From the NCBI RefSeq assembly GCF_022539665.2, contig NC_081338.1, positions 2,356,001 to 2,420,000 on the forward strand: a stretch of 64,000 nucleotides of DNA, written 5' to 3'. Shown piece after piece: positions 29,877 through 43,737 of this stretch. This DNA comes from Daphnia carinata. Lineage: Eukaryota > Arthropoda > Branchiopoda > Diplostraca > Daphniidae. A program made the translations under genes and the position numbers. The notes under the pieces are model-generated. The model saw only the letters and a program-made list of their open reading frames with translations, had not been told where the DNA came from and searched no databases. Each line of letters opens with the position of its first letter. Within the stretch, counting starts at the first letter, position 1.

Positions 29877-29909
<33 letters not shown>

Positions 29910-30049
29910 AAATAAGCAGCTAGGGAAAACCAACACGAGGGTGACGAGCCTTATAATGGCCACCCCATGTTTATATGGGAACGAGAAGGGAGGGAAAGAG
30001 AGTTTGCTACCTCAATTTTAAAAGGAAAAGTATATACCCTTGAAAATGA

Positions 30050-30080
<31 letters not shown>

Positions 30081-32685
30081 TTGTGCTCTTCTTTCTTTCT
30101 ATTTTTCCTATTCATTTTTGCCCTAACAAAATACAGTTTCTGTGTAACGTATAGAGGGCATGTATAGGCAAGTGTCATTGATTCAATAGGCGATTGTGTT
30201 TTGTCCTGCCCATTGACGAATCCATTGCAAAGGCTGGGAATGTTCCGATACAAGTCCGCCTGCTATACGATCGTTTTTTTTTTTTTTATCGATTCATCTC
30301 GTTCGATTCATAGTCTCCAGGCAGGGCCCATTTAGAAAGAGAGAAGAAAAAAAAAAAAAAAAAAAGATTTCCATGTGATGGTGTTGCTTTTGTTTTCCTC
30401 CTTTCTCTGAATGTTTTTCCCTCCCTTTTCTGATCGTTTCCTGATGCTGTAAACATTCGTTTTTATTTTCATGCATGCGCTCAGACTCGAGAGTTAAACA
30501 GAGAGAGAGAGAGAGAGAGAAACAAGAACCAAAGAAAAAAGAATAAAAAGATCTTTTTTTTTTTTTTTTTCTTTTTTTGTTTTTCACCTTAAGCAGAGGG
30601 AAACGTTTTCTCTCTTTTTTTCGCCTACATTCTATACCCACGGTAAGAGTAACTATGTGTGCGGTATAACGTATAGCCATGAATATGTAATGATTTTTCC
30701 TTTCTCTGTTTTTCAGGTTCAGGTATCTGTGGCCTTTTTCCCCATTCAAATGGCAGCAAGAGCGACGAGCCGCGTTCATCAAGACGACGTGGGCTCCATT
30801 TGGCTTATGCATTTCATCCGAAATACACACGATTTTACATACGAATATCAGTACATTTCAATGACCTTTTATAGAGGTCGCAACTGTTGAGAACCCATCA
30901 AAATTTTCGATCTGCTTAATGGTGCTCGAACCGGTTACAGGCCACACGGGTCTATTTTCTAGAATTGGAAAGTCCATGAAAAATAAATAAATAAATAAAT
31001 AAATAAAGGGGAATCCTCCTTTTTCAAAAGCACTTGAAAAATGTTTTTGGCTGTAAACCATTTGCCACTCCAAAAGAACGACCGATGTTGATGGAAGGCT
31101 CACTCCTCCCCCCCCCCCCTTCCCCCATTGCTGAATCGTTAGAAGTCGAACGCGAGACGGTTGTGAACTGGTGTGGTAGTTATTAAACGCACAGAAATAT
31201 ATGCAGTTCGATGCATTGATGTCAGCCATGTACATCTAGGCACATGTGGCGAAACAGCTGCGTTTCCCACTATTCCCCATAGGCCGTGGAACACGATTCG
31301 GACGCGTGTGCTCGTCGCAGTCCCTCACAGAGCAGCACTCGAGTAAAACGAAGCCAAGAAGCTTGATAGATAGTTAACCATTTTCTTCTTCTTCTTCTTC
31401 TTCTTCTCGATTTCATCACCTACTAAAAAGGAAGATAAGGGGTGCGGCTTGAACTTTATTCAACAACCTTCTCTTTCTATATTTTTATCTTGAAAAAAGA
31501 AAAACATTTTTTTTTTTTTCGCTTTAGGGCTTTTTTCTGTATATGCCATAGCTATCGGCTTTTTTTTTTTTTTTTTTTTGAACGTAAAAGGATTGGCGTG
31601 AGTTGACCCAGTCTCGGAGATAGTGCTGCATACATGCATATAAAATATATATGGACATGTATTTGAAAAAAAAAAAGAAAATAATAATAATAATAATAAT
31701 AAAATAAAAGAAGGTTTTGGAACTGTCTGCCTTCAGTTGGCGCAATGCCACAAATGGTGGAACGCACGAACCCGACCGAATTTTTTTTTTTTTTTTTTTT
31801 CCTTTTGATTTCACGTTTGTTTCCACCCCTCTAAACTGAGCTCTATGTTTTCTTATATAGGCATATGTTCCACCACAGGCATTTTCTCTTTGTATAGACA
31901 CAGCGCGCATACACACGCACACACGTTGATGAGATGCTGTGAAAAATGCCGTTCGTTCAACGTGAATGGACGGCGGCGGGGGGGGGAGGGAGGGAATGTC
32001 GCTAGTACTGGAACCAAGACACACACACACACACACAGAAATAGGACATTTCGTTTAAATTTAAAAGTAAAGCGAATAGTCTGGAGATGTCGTACGGTAT
32101 CAGATGCCATAAACATGCGAAAACTAATGGCCGCTTTGACGTATGCATAACTACTACCGTGATTTACGGGATAGGCCTATACCGCCGTACATATATTTAT
32201 ATATAAGAACTGGCCCTTACATTTTGCTAAGCCTATAAGGCTATGGGCCTCGAACCAACTGATGTGTATATGATATCATCGTTCGTAATAAACATCAGAA
32301 ACAAAAATGGCGTCTTTTTTTTTTTTTTTTAACCCGTCGATGCGGTGCCTGCTGCATCTGGCCAGTTTAATCGCATTGGAACGGGCAGACTGAGAGAGAA
32401 GACCAAAACAGGATAGTAGCCCCTGCCTTTTCGTCCTACAAAATAACAACACAACACATAGAATAAAAAAAAGAAAAGAAAAGAAAAAACATGGCGCCTG
32501 TGTCTGTGTGTGTATGCGTCGGGACTTTCTCTCTCTCTCTCTCTCTCCCCTCCTCTTCTCGTCGGTTACGAACCTTTCCTTTGGCAGCACGCGAGTTGCA
32601 CAGACACACACAGACACACACGGAGCCATTACGAAAAGTGAAGCCCCTCGGCCCTCAGGGGATTTATTTAGGATTCCTCTCCTCA

Positions 32686-32686
<1 letters not shown>

Positions 32687-32720
<34 letters not shown>
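32687..32720. repeat. (AC)n microsatellite
   Basis: Perfect AC repeat of 17 units. It lies in a cluster with a (CT)n run near 32527-32547 and shorter CACA tracts within 200 bp. Confidence 0.95.
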
Positions 32721-32722
<2 letters not shown>

Positions 32723-33855
32723 CGAAAAAGTTTTTCAGTCGGTGATTCAACGTGTTCAGATAGTGACACACTTCTGTGCGTCAGCGTGAAGCTTATAGCG
32801 CACCGCTCCATTATTTAGCTTCGGATGGTGGTTCGTTTTTTTTTTTTTGGTTTTTTTCTTGAAAAAATAAAATAAAATAAATCAACGTGTATCTAATAGT
32901 GCCAGCATTTAAAAAAAAAACATATCGCCCCATTTTTATCGCAACAGTGCTCGTCAATTACGACAACGTTTTTTTTTGTGTGTGTGTGTGTATCTGTGTG
33001 TGTGTTTTTACGCCGTGTGTGTGTGTGTGCCAGGTAAATGTTTATCTTGATTGACAAGCCGGAAATAGACATTTTTCTTAGAGTGGAAATAAGAACGAAA
33101 ACCGTGACCCGTCGTCTGCTATTCACGACAGCCAAAAATGAGAATATATTTTTTTTTTTTTTGCGTTGTTCACGGTGATCATCTTTTATTTCACAGCGTT
33201 AAAAGCGGAACTGAGACTGTCTCTCTTTTAATTCTAACCCTCCCTCGCCGGGTTTTATTTTGAGAATTTTTGTTTTGTATTTTTTTTTTTTTTTTTTTTT
33301 TTTCTTATTCTTCCTACGCACCGGAAAGAACAAGAAAATTTCAATAATAGAGAAAAGAATTCAGTGATGCAAACAAATGGGTAGGGACACTAACAAACAA
33401 GAAGGAAAAAACAAAAAGAAAAGATGAAGATATTTTTAGCGTGACGTCATCACGCACTCGTCGCTGCTTTTAAAAGATACCGTAAACATGCGTGAAAAAA
33501 AGAAAAAGAAAAAAGAAAAGGCAAAAAAAAAAATTATCCTCACAATAACCCCGGATGCTTGGGGTGTAGGTACATGACTCCAGTTGAAGGACGGGCGTCT
33601 CGTGAAACAGCTCCGCCGAAACCTTCCGACGGCTGGGCGTGGGGGAAGGGAAAAAAAAAAAAAAAAACAACCGCCAGACTGTGTGCCCTCCCACCTCCCC
33701 CCGTGCTAAATAGACCCATTAGGATGCCACAGCTGTGTTCCACATTCAATAAACAACAAGCTAGTTCTTCCTTCTTCAGTTTTTATTTCCAGCTTCCTTT
33801 TCCCTTTTGGAAGCGAAATGAACAAAATACGAAGTCGGCGGCCATTTTTACTTTC

Positions 33856-33858
<3 letters not shown>

Positions 33859-33892
<34 letters not shown>
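33859..33892. repeat. Poly(A) tract, 34 nt
   Basis: The longest homopolymer in the window. It belongs to a series of similar + strand A runs at 34077-34106 and 34431-34459, spaced 200-350 bp apart. Confidence 0.95.
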
Positions 33893-33893
<1 letters not shown>

Positions 33894-34071
33894 GTGGCCA
33901 ATCGGAGATGCTTATCGAGCAGCATCATCATCGTCGCAACCACACCCATCAATGGCCGTGTAGTCAGACGTTGTTAGATAATCGAAGCTTTTTCCTATTT
34001 AAACGAATGTATGGAAACATGAAAACGAGTTGGGTGGTTCATTTCTATGGGTTGCCATAAGTATATGCATT

Positions 34072-34076
<5 letters not shown>

Positions 34077-34106
<30 letters not shown>
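34077..34106. repeat. Poly(A) tract, 30 nt
   Basis: Uninterrupted A run on the + strand, second of three long A runs within 600 bp upstream of the MFSD6 gene. Confidence 0.95.
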
Positions 34107-34108
<2 letters not shown>

Positions 34109-34430
34109 TTCTTATTTTCTTGGGGACGAAATTGGAGAAGACATCAGCAGCCGTCAACAAAAGGATCGAGTCTCAGGCGCATGTCACTACGCACACGGTC
34201 GCTTCACCCCGTGTTCTTTCTTCCCTTTTTTATGATTTGAAAATAGAATAGGAAAAAGAGGGAAATTTGAATTTGTATGGCTGACCAGATTTTGGCTTTC
34301 AACTCTTGCTATACTCAAGGCAAGCCATATATCCCTCCCCCTCCCCCCCCCCACATCCCGTTTTAATAACAATTGAAGACTCAAAATATTACGCCACTCG
34401 TTTCGAAGGCCACAGGAACTTCCTTCTTTC

Positions 34431-34459
<29 letters not shown>
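34431..34459. repeat. Poly(A) tract, 29 nt
   Basis: Uninterrupted A run on the + strand, about 700 bp upstream of the MFSD6 start codon. Confidence 0.95.
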
Positions 34460-34461
<2 letters not shown>

Positions 34462-35172
34462 AAAAGAATAGATTCAACTAGCTTTGAAGCATATTCGGTT
34501 TCTTCTCTGTCCCTTGCACCAGAGGAGTTTGAATTTTTAAACGATGTCAACGAGATATACCGTTTCTGACACACAACACGGACGCCGTCGAAACATTCAA
34601 TAGAAATCCCGGCGTTTTTTTTTTATTTTATCTTATTTTTTATTCGTTTTTCGTATATATCGCCGATGTTTATAGAATTTATGTCGTGATTTTTATTGCA
34701 TTTTGTTTTTTTGTTTTTGTTTTTTATTGACGTTAACGTTCGGAACAAGAATTCCACGTTCTTGCGCTTATTAAAAACGCGTCGTGAATGTTTTTGCATT
34801 TTGCTGTTGACAGATTTCTGGGGAATCAAAAGAATGACGTGCAATAATCAAATGGGGTTATTGTTGTCGACGCCGCCGCCGTTGCTGTCGTCGACGTCGT
34901 CGTAAACCAAGAGCCGGTTGGAACACACGGCGGGGGTTGGAGAGAAGAAGCCACAGTCGAATCGCGGATACGTAAACGAGCGTTAAACATCCAGCAGCTC
35001 ACCCGGAATAAGATATATAAGACGTCGCATTCTGCGGGCTTGCAGAAACGAAGAAGAAGAAAGAGATTCTCTTTCGATTCTATCACAAAAAAAGAAAAAA
35101 ATAAATAAAAAATAATAAATAAAATAAAAATCCCCCATCGCATTTGGGTCGCTTCCACATCAAAGGCTCGCC

Positions 35173-38100
35173 ATGACGACATCTACCCAACAAGAGCCAT
35201 CCGTCTGGTGGTTAAGGATGGCATGTTTTTTCTTCTTTGCTGGTAAACAGTCGATTGACTTTTCCCATTTCCCTTTCCTTTTTTTTTTATCAAACGTAAC
35301 AATAGTTGATTCTTTTTTTTTTTTTTTTTCTTTTTTTGCTTTCTAAATGTTGACGCCATTAAACGTGAAAAAGTCAGGGAACGTAGTACACAAATCGAAA
35401 AGGCTGCAGAAGTTTATAGCGAACCTTTTAAAGTTCCAAGCTCTGGAGCTTTTGTTTTTACACCTACGATATTTTAGACGCTTCTGCGGGGTGGGAAAAG
35501 ACGCATAATTGTCTAAAGTTGTTGGCATGTTGTCTGGAAAAGAAAAGAAAACAAAAAAACAAAAACCTGGCAATGATTTTATCCCGCACGTGGTACAAGT
35601 AGATATCGATCGTGGCTCGTTTAATGGTGTGGAGGCGAAGTTTGCTGACGAGCCAAACCGCTGCAAAAGGATATCGAACTGCTTTCCTTTTTTTTTTATT
35701 TTTTTTTATATATATTTATATATCTTGTTGATTAACTGCGTTGTTGGATTTTTTTTTTTTTTTTTTTGTACTTTGTTAGGCCTATCGTGTTACATACCGC
35801 TACTGGCGGCTCATCTCCAGTGGCTCGGATTCGATTTACAAGAAATCGGAATCATCAATTTAATTGCTTCAACGGGAGCGGCGCTGGGCTTGCTGCTGGC
35901 CGCTACGTGGACGCCACGTTACGGCCATCGATCCAACCTGGCCGTGGCCGTACTGATGGCCGCCTTTTGCGGTGCCGGTTTGATCCTCGTGCCGAGATTG
36001 AACGAACGAATGCACGGCCGCTCCGAAACGGAACGACCCGTAGCGGAAATCCTGTGCCGGCCCGAAGGCTCTGCTTTGTTTTTCCGAAAATGCGGCGACA
36101 CGTGCGAGCTGGACGCCGTGGCGCGGACCGAACTGTCCGTCTCCGATTGCCGATTTGAGCCGCAATCGCGGCTTCCCGTTCATTTCATCGACTGGATCAA
36201 TCGGTTCGCTCTGACCAACATCAACGGTGGCAAAGGTAGCGATGGAACGGATGACGACCTGAGCGAGCCCGAAAGGGGAGATCTTCCGCAAAAGATCCCC
36301 GTCCAGCCATCCGATTTCGAAGATCAATTCCATCCGAGCGACGTTGAAACAGATGAGACTTTGTTGCCCGGCCAATCCGGTTCCCCGCCGTTCGGGGTGG
36401 CCCCCTACGAATACGATTACGATGAGAATCATCGACAAGAGGACGTGCAAGAGATTGAACGTCGTCGCAAGAAAAGGCAGTCCATACCACTAATGGACGA
36501 CGCTGGCCAGCTACCGCCCACCTTGAAAATCGACGACGAGTTTGAAATTGCCGAGAAGGCGGATTTGCCCTACACTTCGTCACCGCACATTTGTTTCTCC
36601 AGCTACTCGTCGTCGACGACAACTTGTAATTAACGCAGTTCATTTCAAAGATTTTGCGATTCTTGGCATGTTCGTGAATTTCATTTTCCTTCTTTTTTTT
36701 TTTTTTTTTTTTTCCCTTTTGTTTGTGTGTTTTAACCCAATTTAGGTCACGTTTTCACGGGAACCAATCATCTCTTTCGGTTCAACACGTCCTTCTACTC
36801 TGGCATCACACATAATGGCCAGTGCTTCTACTCGCTCAATTACGACGACGTCGACAATCAAATTCTTTCGGAATTGCGATGTCGCTCCAACAAACCCAAT
36901 CATCAGGTAAAAAGAAAAAGAAAAAATTTATATCCACTAGCCCAATCAACGTGCATCATTTTTTCGCCATCCCTACTTTTGTCTTTTTGTTTTGTTTTTT
37001 TTTCGAGCTCGTTTCACGAAGCGAGACACGTCTGTGTGCCATTCGTGACCCAGAAAATGCAAAGGTGCATGTCAGGCATGTAGGTTGCTTGATATCCGGA
37101 TTCACGAATAAACACGGACGCCATTTATGGCTGGCAGCAATAAACTTTATTTTTTTTTGTGTTTTTGTTTTTGTTTTTGTTTATGTGTCCCGTTATAGAA
37201 AATGGTGCACGATCCCCCTCTTGTGGTCACACACAGTTTTTTTTTTCATTTTCTTTTTTCTTCAGGCACGAACTCTCAAGTAGATGAAAAAAAACAAAAA
37301 AAACAAAAACAATAACAACAACGAAAGAAATGAAAACAATGGTGATCAATTTATTGATTTTCTAAATGCGGAATTTTTTGTTCTGTTTGTTTTTTTGTTT
37401 TTTTTTTATGTTTTGCAGGTGCGCTGTCGGGCCGAAGGTATCAAGTTACGAGCTAGCGTGACTCGAAACGGTACGAGCACGTGTCACGGCCAACCGGGCG
37501 ATGGCAGCAACTTCCACTTGGTTTTCTGGCTCTACCTGATCTTCCGTACGTGCGGAGAAATGGCCATCATCGGCTCCGTCCTTCTCTTGCGTATTGTCAC
37601 GCTCAATGAAGATCTCGGCGCGGATGTCGTCAGCGGAAGCAGTTGGATGACGCAAAGGCGATCGTCACTCGTCCTCTGGTGGACGTGGGCTTTATTCGGT
37701 CTGGTCGCAATGGCGCCCTTGGCCGGATGGATAGCCGATGTCGTCGGTTTCGGTATCGCCTTCTTGCTGGGCAGCGTCATGCTGGGCCTGGCTGCATTTT
37801 GCATCGCCCTCTCGCCCAATTCGCTTCCGTCTCGCCCTCATCCCATGCTGGAGGCCACGCTGGCCATCGAAGAGGAGCCAGAAGACCCGAGTTGCGTGAC
37901 TCCACCCCTTTACCGTATCCGCGGACGCGATCTTCGTGCCATTTTGTCTGACGGAACGGCCATTCTCGTTCTCCTATTTATGTTGCTCTTGGGAATGGCT
38001 GCCGCAGTCAATCCCACCATTTTTTATTGGTATTTACTCGAATTGGGTTCATCGCGGCTCATGTTGGGCGCTTCCGTTACGGCCCAGTGGCTGCCCATCG

Positions 38101-39152
38101 CTCCGCTTGTCCTCCTCCTCAGCGGATGGCTGTGGAAGCGATGCGGCCATCGTTACATTTTCATCATCGGACTTTTACTTTATTCCATTCGCTTCCTCGG
38201 TACGTTCGTTTTTTTGTTTGTTTTTTTCCCATCTCCTGTTTCCAACTGACGACCTAATGAACTCAATTAACGAACGCGTGCTATTATATTTTCAATTCTT
38301 ATTTTCAATGGCAGGGTATACAATGCTGGACCAGTATGTGTGGATCGTTGTCATAGAAACGTTAGAGCCACTCTGTAGCTTGTGGATGTTACTGACAGCC
38401 GCGGCGCGTATTGAACGATTGGAGTGTCGATATCGCGACGTCGGCATCGGACGAGATCGTTGGCACTCGTGGAAAGTGAATACCTGGGCGTTGGTCATCG
38501 TCTTCCATTATTCACTGGGTACGTACAGTTTCTGTCGTGGTGACGAACAGGGTCGCGGACCCCCCCCCCCCCCCCCCCCTGTTCAATTTTTTCTATTATC
38601 GCCGTTTTGTTCCAATGACAGACAAAAACGTGAAGAGACGGTAAGAAATAATGGATGACTTTTTGAAAATTCAGGGCGAGCATTAGGTGGATTGGTGTCG
38701 TCTCTTGCGGCCCACCATTTCGGATTGGTCAGGGTCTTTATTGGCGCTGCACTCATTTGCCTCTTCGTGGCTGCTTGCTGGTTCCTCTGGATTCATTTGA
38801 AATCTCCGTGTCAAACGAGTCGCAGGAAGAATTTCAAAAAGGCCAACACCACCACTCCATCTCCCAAAGGTAAATGAATTCCATGTTTGGTTGGTCAATA
38901 CATCCGCATAGTTCAATCTCGGTTCTATTATCACCGAGCGTTCCATAGACCTGTAGAACTGGGCCGCTTGGAGCCTAGATACGTCTATTCTTTTAAAATA
39001 ATCATATCTTTTTTAATGTTTGGATTGTTCTTATTCCTGATGACACCTTTCTTTTGTTTGTTTTGGATTTAGAAATAGCCGAACCACCGCGCCGCCGGAA
39101 TGAGGCTGAACAAGAGCGGAAGCAAAAGCTTCTTCGATCCAGCCCCGTGTGA
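35173..39152 (+). CDS. MFSD6: MFSD6-like major facilitator superfamily transporter
   Basis: Multi-pass membrane protein of the MFSD6 branch of the major facilitator superfamily; the substrate is not established from sequence. Coding exons: 35173-35242, 35780-36625, 36746-36906, 37419-38199, 38315-38518, 38675-38869, 39073-39152; all GT-AG and in phase, 778 aa, close to the family's usual size. Three transmembrane segments (about residues 12-96) precede a hydrophilic loop of roughly 290 residues with ten cysteines, acidic stretches and a basic RRRKKR cluster at 251-256. About nine further hydrophobic segments follow, and the family-like GRALGGLVSS motif lies near the last pair. The tail is basic and hydrophilic. 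A long non-transmembrane loop between early helices is typical of MFSD6 proteins. Exon 2 ends inside ACA ACT T, and splicing restores TGT (Cys). An AATAAA lies at 39726-39731. Family confidence is high; the direct orthologue call is less certain. Confidence 0.88.
38560..38579. repeat. Poly(C) tract, 20 nt, in an MFSD6 intron
   Basis: Twenty consecutive C within the 156-bp intron 38519-38674, about 40 nt after the splice donor. In-frame translation through it gives poly-Pro, which is an artefact of reading intron. Confidence 0.95.
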
Positions 39153-41019
39153 TCCTCGTAGCCATTAAGCCACTTAGCGTGGTCAATTTTTGAAAGCCTA
39201 AAATAATTATCTTTATTCTCGATTAATATCATTGCTCACCTCATGTTGTCACATCTCTTGTCACCTCATGAATCCTAACCTGCCTAAAAAAAAAAAAAAT
39301 GAGAACTAGATCTAACAGTTGCCTTATATTATATACAGTATACATAAGAAAAGGAAAGAAGAGTGGTTGCATAATATGCCATTGATAAATTAATAAGGAC
39401 GTAGATATTATAGGGAGACGTGCGCTGATATGGAATACAAGAAGACAATGGAAAGATGCGTTTACACTTGTTATTTTTTATTTGTTTGATCAGCCCGCCT
39501 CTTGTTATCTACACACGCAAATGTAAATACGATTGGAGTTTTTGGAAAACATAAGAGCTCGGGAAATGGACGTCCCTGACAATGTATGTACCATGTCCAT
39601 TGTCAACTACGCTTCGAAATCCAATGTTTCTTCGAGGCAGTGCTTAAGCTCTTGATTTGATCCATTTGATTGTCTTAGTTGAAATGCTTCAGAACAATAC
39701 GCGCCTCATTGTTCTACCGTAGATGAATAAATGGTATAGTACACGGTTTCGCGTGACATTGGGTCTTTCATATCGGTCTCCCTCTTCGTGACGCGTTCGT
39801 GCCTATTTGTCATCTTTGTTTATGAGTAGAATCAGCTGTTTCAATATGTGAACACCTAGGAGATTTCTCACAAGCCAATATGATGAACCCTGGATATAAA
39901 AAAAAAAGAAACTGGGGATCTGTGTACCTTTGTTTCCTGTTTTTCAATTCGAACGCAGCTGCTATTATTTTCTGCTCTAATATGAATTCTCCACGTATTA
40001 GATATCTGTAGCACTAATGAAAGGAATGAAAAGTTTGCTTCCACTCCCCGTCCCCTGTGAACGGAAGAACATTCAGACTTGTCGATGAAAAAAAAACTCA
40101 ATTGCCGTGATTCTTCGTGTATTAACTTATAGCAGAACACTGGCTACCCAAGTCGATTGCTAATGAAAAAGAATAATCGTAATTCTTACTCTACGACTTG
40201 TTGGGTCGTGTTGAATTCGGGAATAAAATAATCTACATAATCTTCGACTAAAAGATCTTTCCTTCGTCGATCAAACAAATAAATTGGATCAAATTAGAAT
40301 AGTAATCATTGTTACACTACAATGCTACATCAATTAGCCACTGTAATTATACTACTTCTATGCTGCAGAGGAAATACCTATATATATGTCGAGTAATCGT
40401 CCTGCAAATCCCCGGGCTATAAACCTCTTTATCGATCGTTCTGCGTAGGCGTCTACTTTTCTGTTCTGCAGTTTGTTTCAACTTTATTTTTTTTTTTTGC
40501 ATCCTTCGAGGTCTCAGGGTTCAATCTTCCACTTATGATCTCAACGCCATTGACTATTTTGGTATACAAAATGTGGATGCTTTCAGCCGATCTCTACCTC
40601 GTCGTGATGCAGACTTCGAATAGCTAATCTCCAATCGCAGTTCAGTGTGCTGTGTCGTTGTTCATCACACACGCCTCAGTTCTATTTTCAAGCACGGCTT
40701 TATTCGCGGCTTGGTTCGTGTAAAAACAAAAAACAAAAAAAAACATGAAACGATTGCAAGGCGTGTGAAGATAATCACCCAAAGAATTTTTGCTATTATC
40801 TTAAAACCTTTTAACGTCAGAGCCATCTAAGAGTGGCACTTTGATGTTGTTGCATTCTGAAAATAACTGGTGTAACACTGTGCTCAACCGGAAAGTTAGT
40901 CTGCTCATCGATCTGACTTGTTTGGCTTGACTGGTTTCCCCTGCTAAGATCAATTCAAATAGAAAAATATACAGATATTTTAAATACCCAACACCTCAAG
41001 AGAAAAAGAAAGAAGTGGA
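39153..41019. other. Intergenic region with probable MFSD6 3' UTR
   Basis: Holds the presumed MFSD6 3' untranslated region (AATAAA at 39726-39731) and then AT-rich DNA up to the RNF121 start. No spliceable or motif-bearing reading frame was seen on either strand. The RNF121 promoter must lie in the last several hundred bases, but no core element could be assigned. Confidence 0.5.
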
Positions 41020-42475
<1,456 letters not shown>

Positions 42476-42523
42476 ATTAATTTGGAGTTTTTTTGTTGTT
42501 TTTTTTTTTTTTTTTAGTTTAGT

Positions 42524-42529
42524 TATATT
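42524..42529 (-). terminator. Possible variant poly(A) signal for APIP
   Basis: The minus strand reads AATATA about 50 nt past the APIP stop codon. No canonical AATAAA or ATTAAA is present between that stop and the RNF121 stop. It is a weak call based on position and a known hexamer variant. Confidence 0.25.
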
Positions 42530-42575
42530 TTTCTCTTCTGTTAAAATTCAGTCAGTGCTGATGTGCAAGACTTGA

Positions 42576-43737
42576 TCAAGGACGCCACTCAACTGCATGC
42601 CAGGGAATATTAAGTTGTTTCATGTTGACCGCCAAATCCATCAAATAATCATAACATTCACACCTAAACCAAACGAACGATTAGATCACTTAAATAAATT
42701 CACGAATTCATGACGGAAAGTTATTCGGTACATATTTACATTGCTTTTGTTTGCTCCCACGTAGATCCCCATACATAAATGCCGTGGCGGCGAACTAAAA
42801 TGGCACTTCAAAAATTACACGAGATTTGTAATGCACACTATTTCAATGAAAACAATGAAAATACCTGGTATTGGGATATTTATGCATCGCAGCTCGGAGC
42901 GAATCTTCTAATTCCGACTCCCAACAAGTATTCTCAATTATTGGTACTACGATCTCTTCCTTGTATTTGTTGTACCTTCCCAATCCTGGATTCCATATAC
43001 CCTACAATAAAAACATGAAATCAGTTACCATAAAACACATAAATGAAGAAATATATTAATGTGACTGATAACAAACTTTAATCATTTCTTGCTGAGAGAT
43101 TTTAAATTCCTTATCACAAAGTAATGTGACCAGAACAGCATTTTTTGAATGAGTATGAATAACAGCGCCAGCATTTCTTTCTGTAGAAATTTAAAACAAA
43201 ATTTGAGGTACGGCCAAAAAAAGCTAGGACAACTTGTATCACAGTTTTATACCAGTATAAGCACACATAAATAATGGGGTACATTGGCTTTTCTTTAGTG
43301 CTTTTGAAGGAGGAGGCAATTTTAGATCATGACCTTGAATATCTTGAATAAATAGATCTTCTGGCTTAATTCTTTCTTTTTGGACACCTGATGGAGCAAT
43401 ATAAATGGCATCTCTGCAGAAACAATATTAATAATTTCAGCCATTCATCAAGATGTGAGTATATTACTTGCCCTCGTTTGATGCTCATACCACCTCCAGT
43501 TCCTGTAACCCTGCCCAAATGGAAAGAAGAGACGGCAAGACGCGGTGTATATAAGCTTTACGTTTCAACCTCTGAATAAAATATTACTTACCAACCCAAA
43601 TGATATAACAGATTACAGATTTCTGGAATCAATCGGCGTGGATGCAGTTCATCCCACTCGTCTTCTGGCTCTTCTTTCCATTCTTCGCTTTTACCTAACA
43701 CGTCTACTGTTACATTGCTTACCGAATCGGTATCCAT
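42576..43737 (-). CDS. APIP: Methylthioribulose-1-phosphate dehydratase (APIP/MtnB)
   Basis: Cytosolic zinc enzyme of the methionine salvage pathway, class II aldolase fold, which dehydrates 5-methylthioribulose-1-phosphate. Seven short exons (minus strand): 43737-43592, 43510-43472, 43413-43253, 43180-43077, 43001-42865, 42805-42740, 42663-42576; 246 aa against 242 in human. Visible motifs: [60 protein letters not shown]. The zinc ligands are His124 and His126 (VIHTHS) and His203 (RRHGIYVWG); the catalytic Glu147 sits in QQEMIK. All are offset from the human numbering by a constant 8-9 residues, so the active site is intact. The intron after exon 2 has a GC donor (GG|GCAAGT); the others are GT-AG. 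The exons are too short to stand out as open frames, so the gene is easily missed. Confidence 0.95.

Larger units (their letters stand above)
28153..35172. other. Gene-poor, homopolymer- and microsatellite-rich intergenic region
   Basis: About 7 kb between the Dpr stop codon and the MFSD6 start. It probably includes the Dpr 3' UTR; an AATAAA lies at 28747-28752 just before a 31-nt poly(A) run, but that could simply be part of the repeat. The rest is dominated by poly(A)/poly(T) tracts of 15-34 nt, CA/GT, CT/GA, AAT, AAAT and TTC repeats, and C-rich or G-rich runs. Reading frames here encode poly-Lys, poly-Phe or His-Thr repeats. I see no supported gene. Confidence 0.65.

Noticed and set aside
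30294-30830. 178-residue minus-strand open frame
   Set aside because: It is Lys/Phe/Ser-rich because it crosses poly(A), poly(T) and AG repeats; no motif and no splice partners.
31524-32036. 170-residue minus-strand open frame
   Set aside because: Built from AAT, poly(A) and GT repeats; repeat translation, not a gene.
35509-35779. Upstream extension of the large MFSD6 exon to an ATG at 35509
   Set aside because: It crosses a poly(T) tract and a clear acceptor (TTTGTTAG at 35779), and the phase-matched short first exon at 35173 supplies the first transmembrane segment.
35869-36450. 193-residue minus-strand frame opposite MFSD6
   Set aside because: Antisense shadow of the GC-rich MFSD6 exon, caused by codon-position bias.
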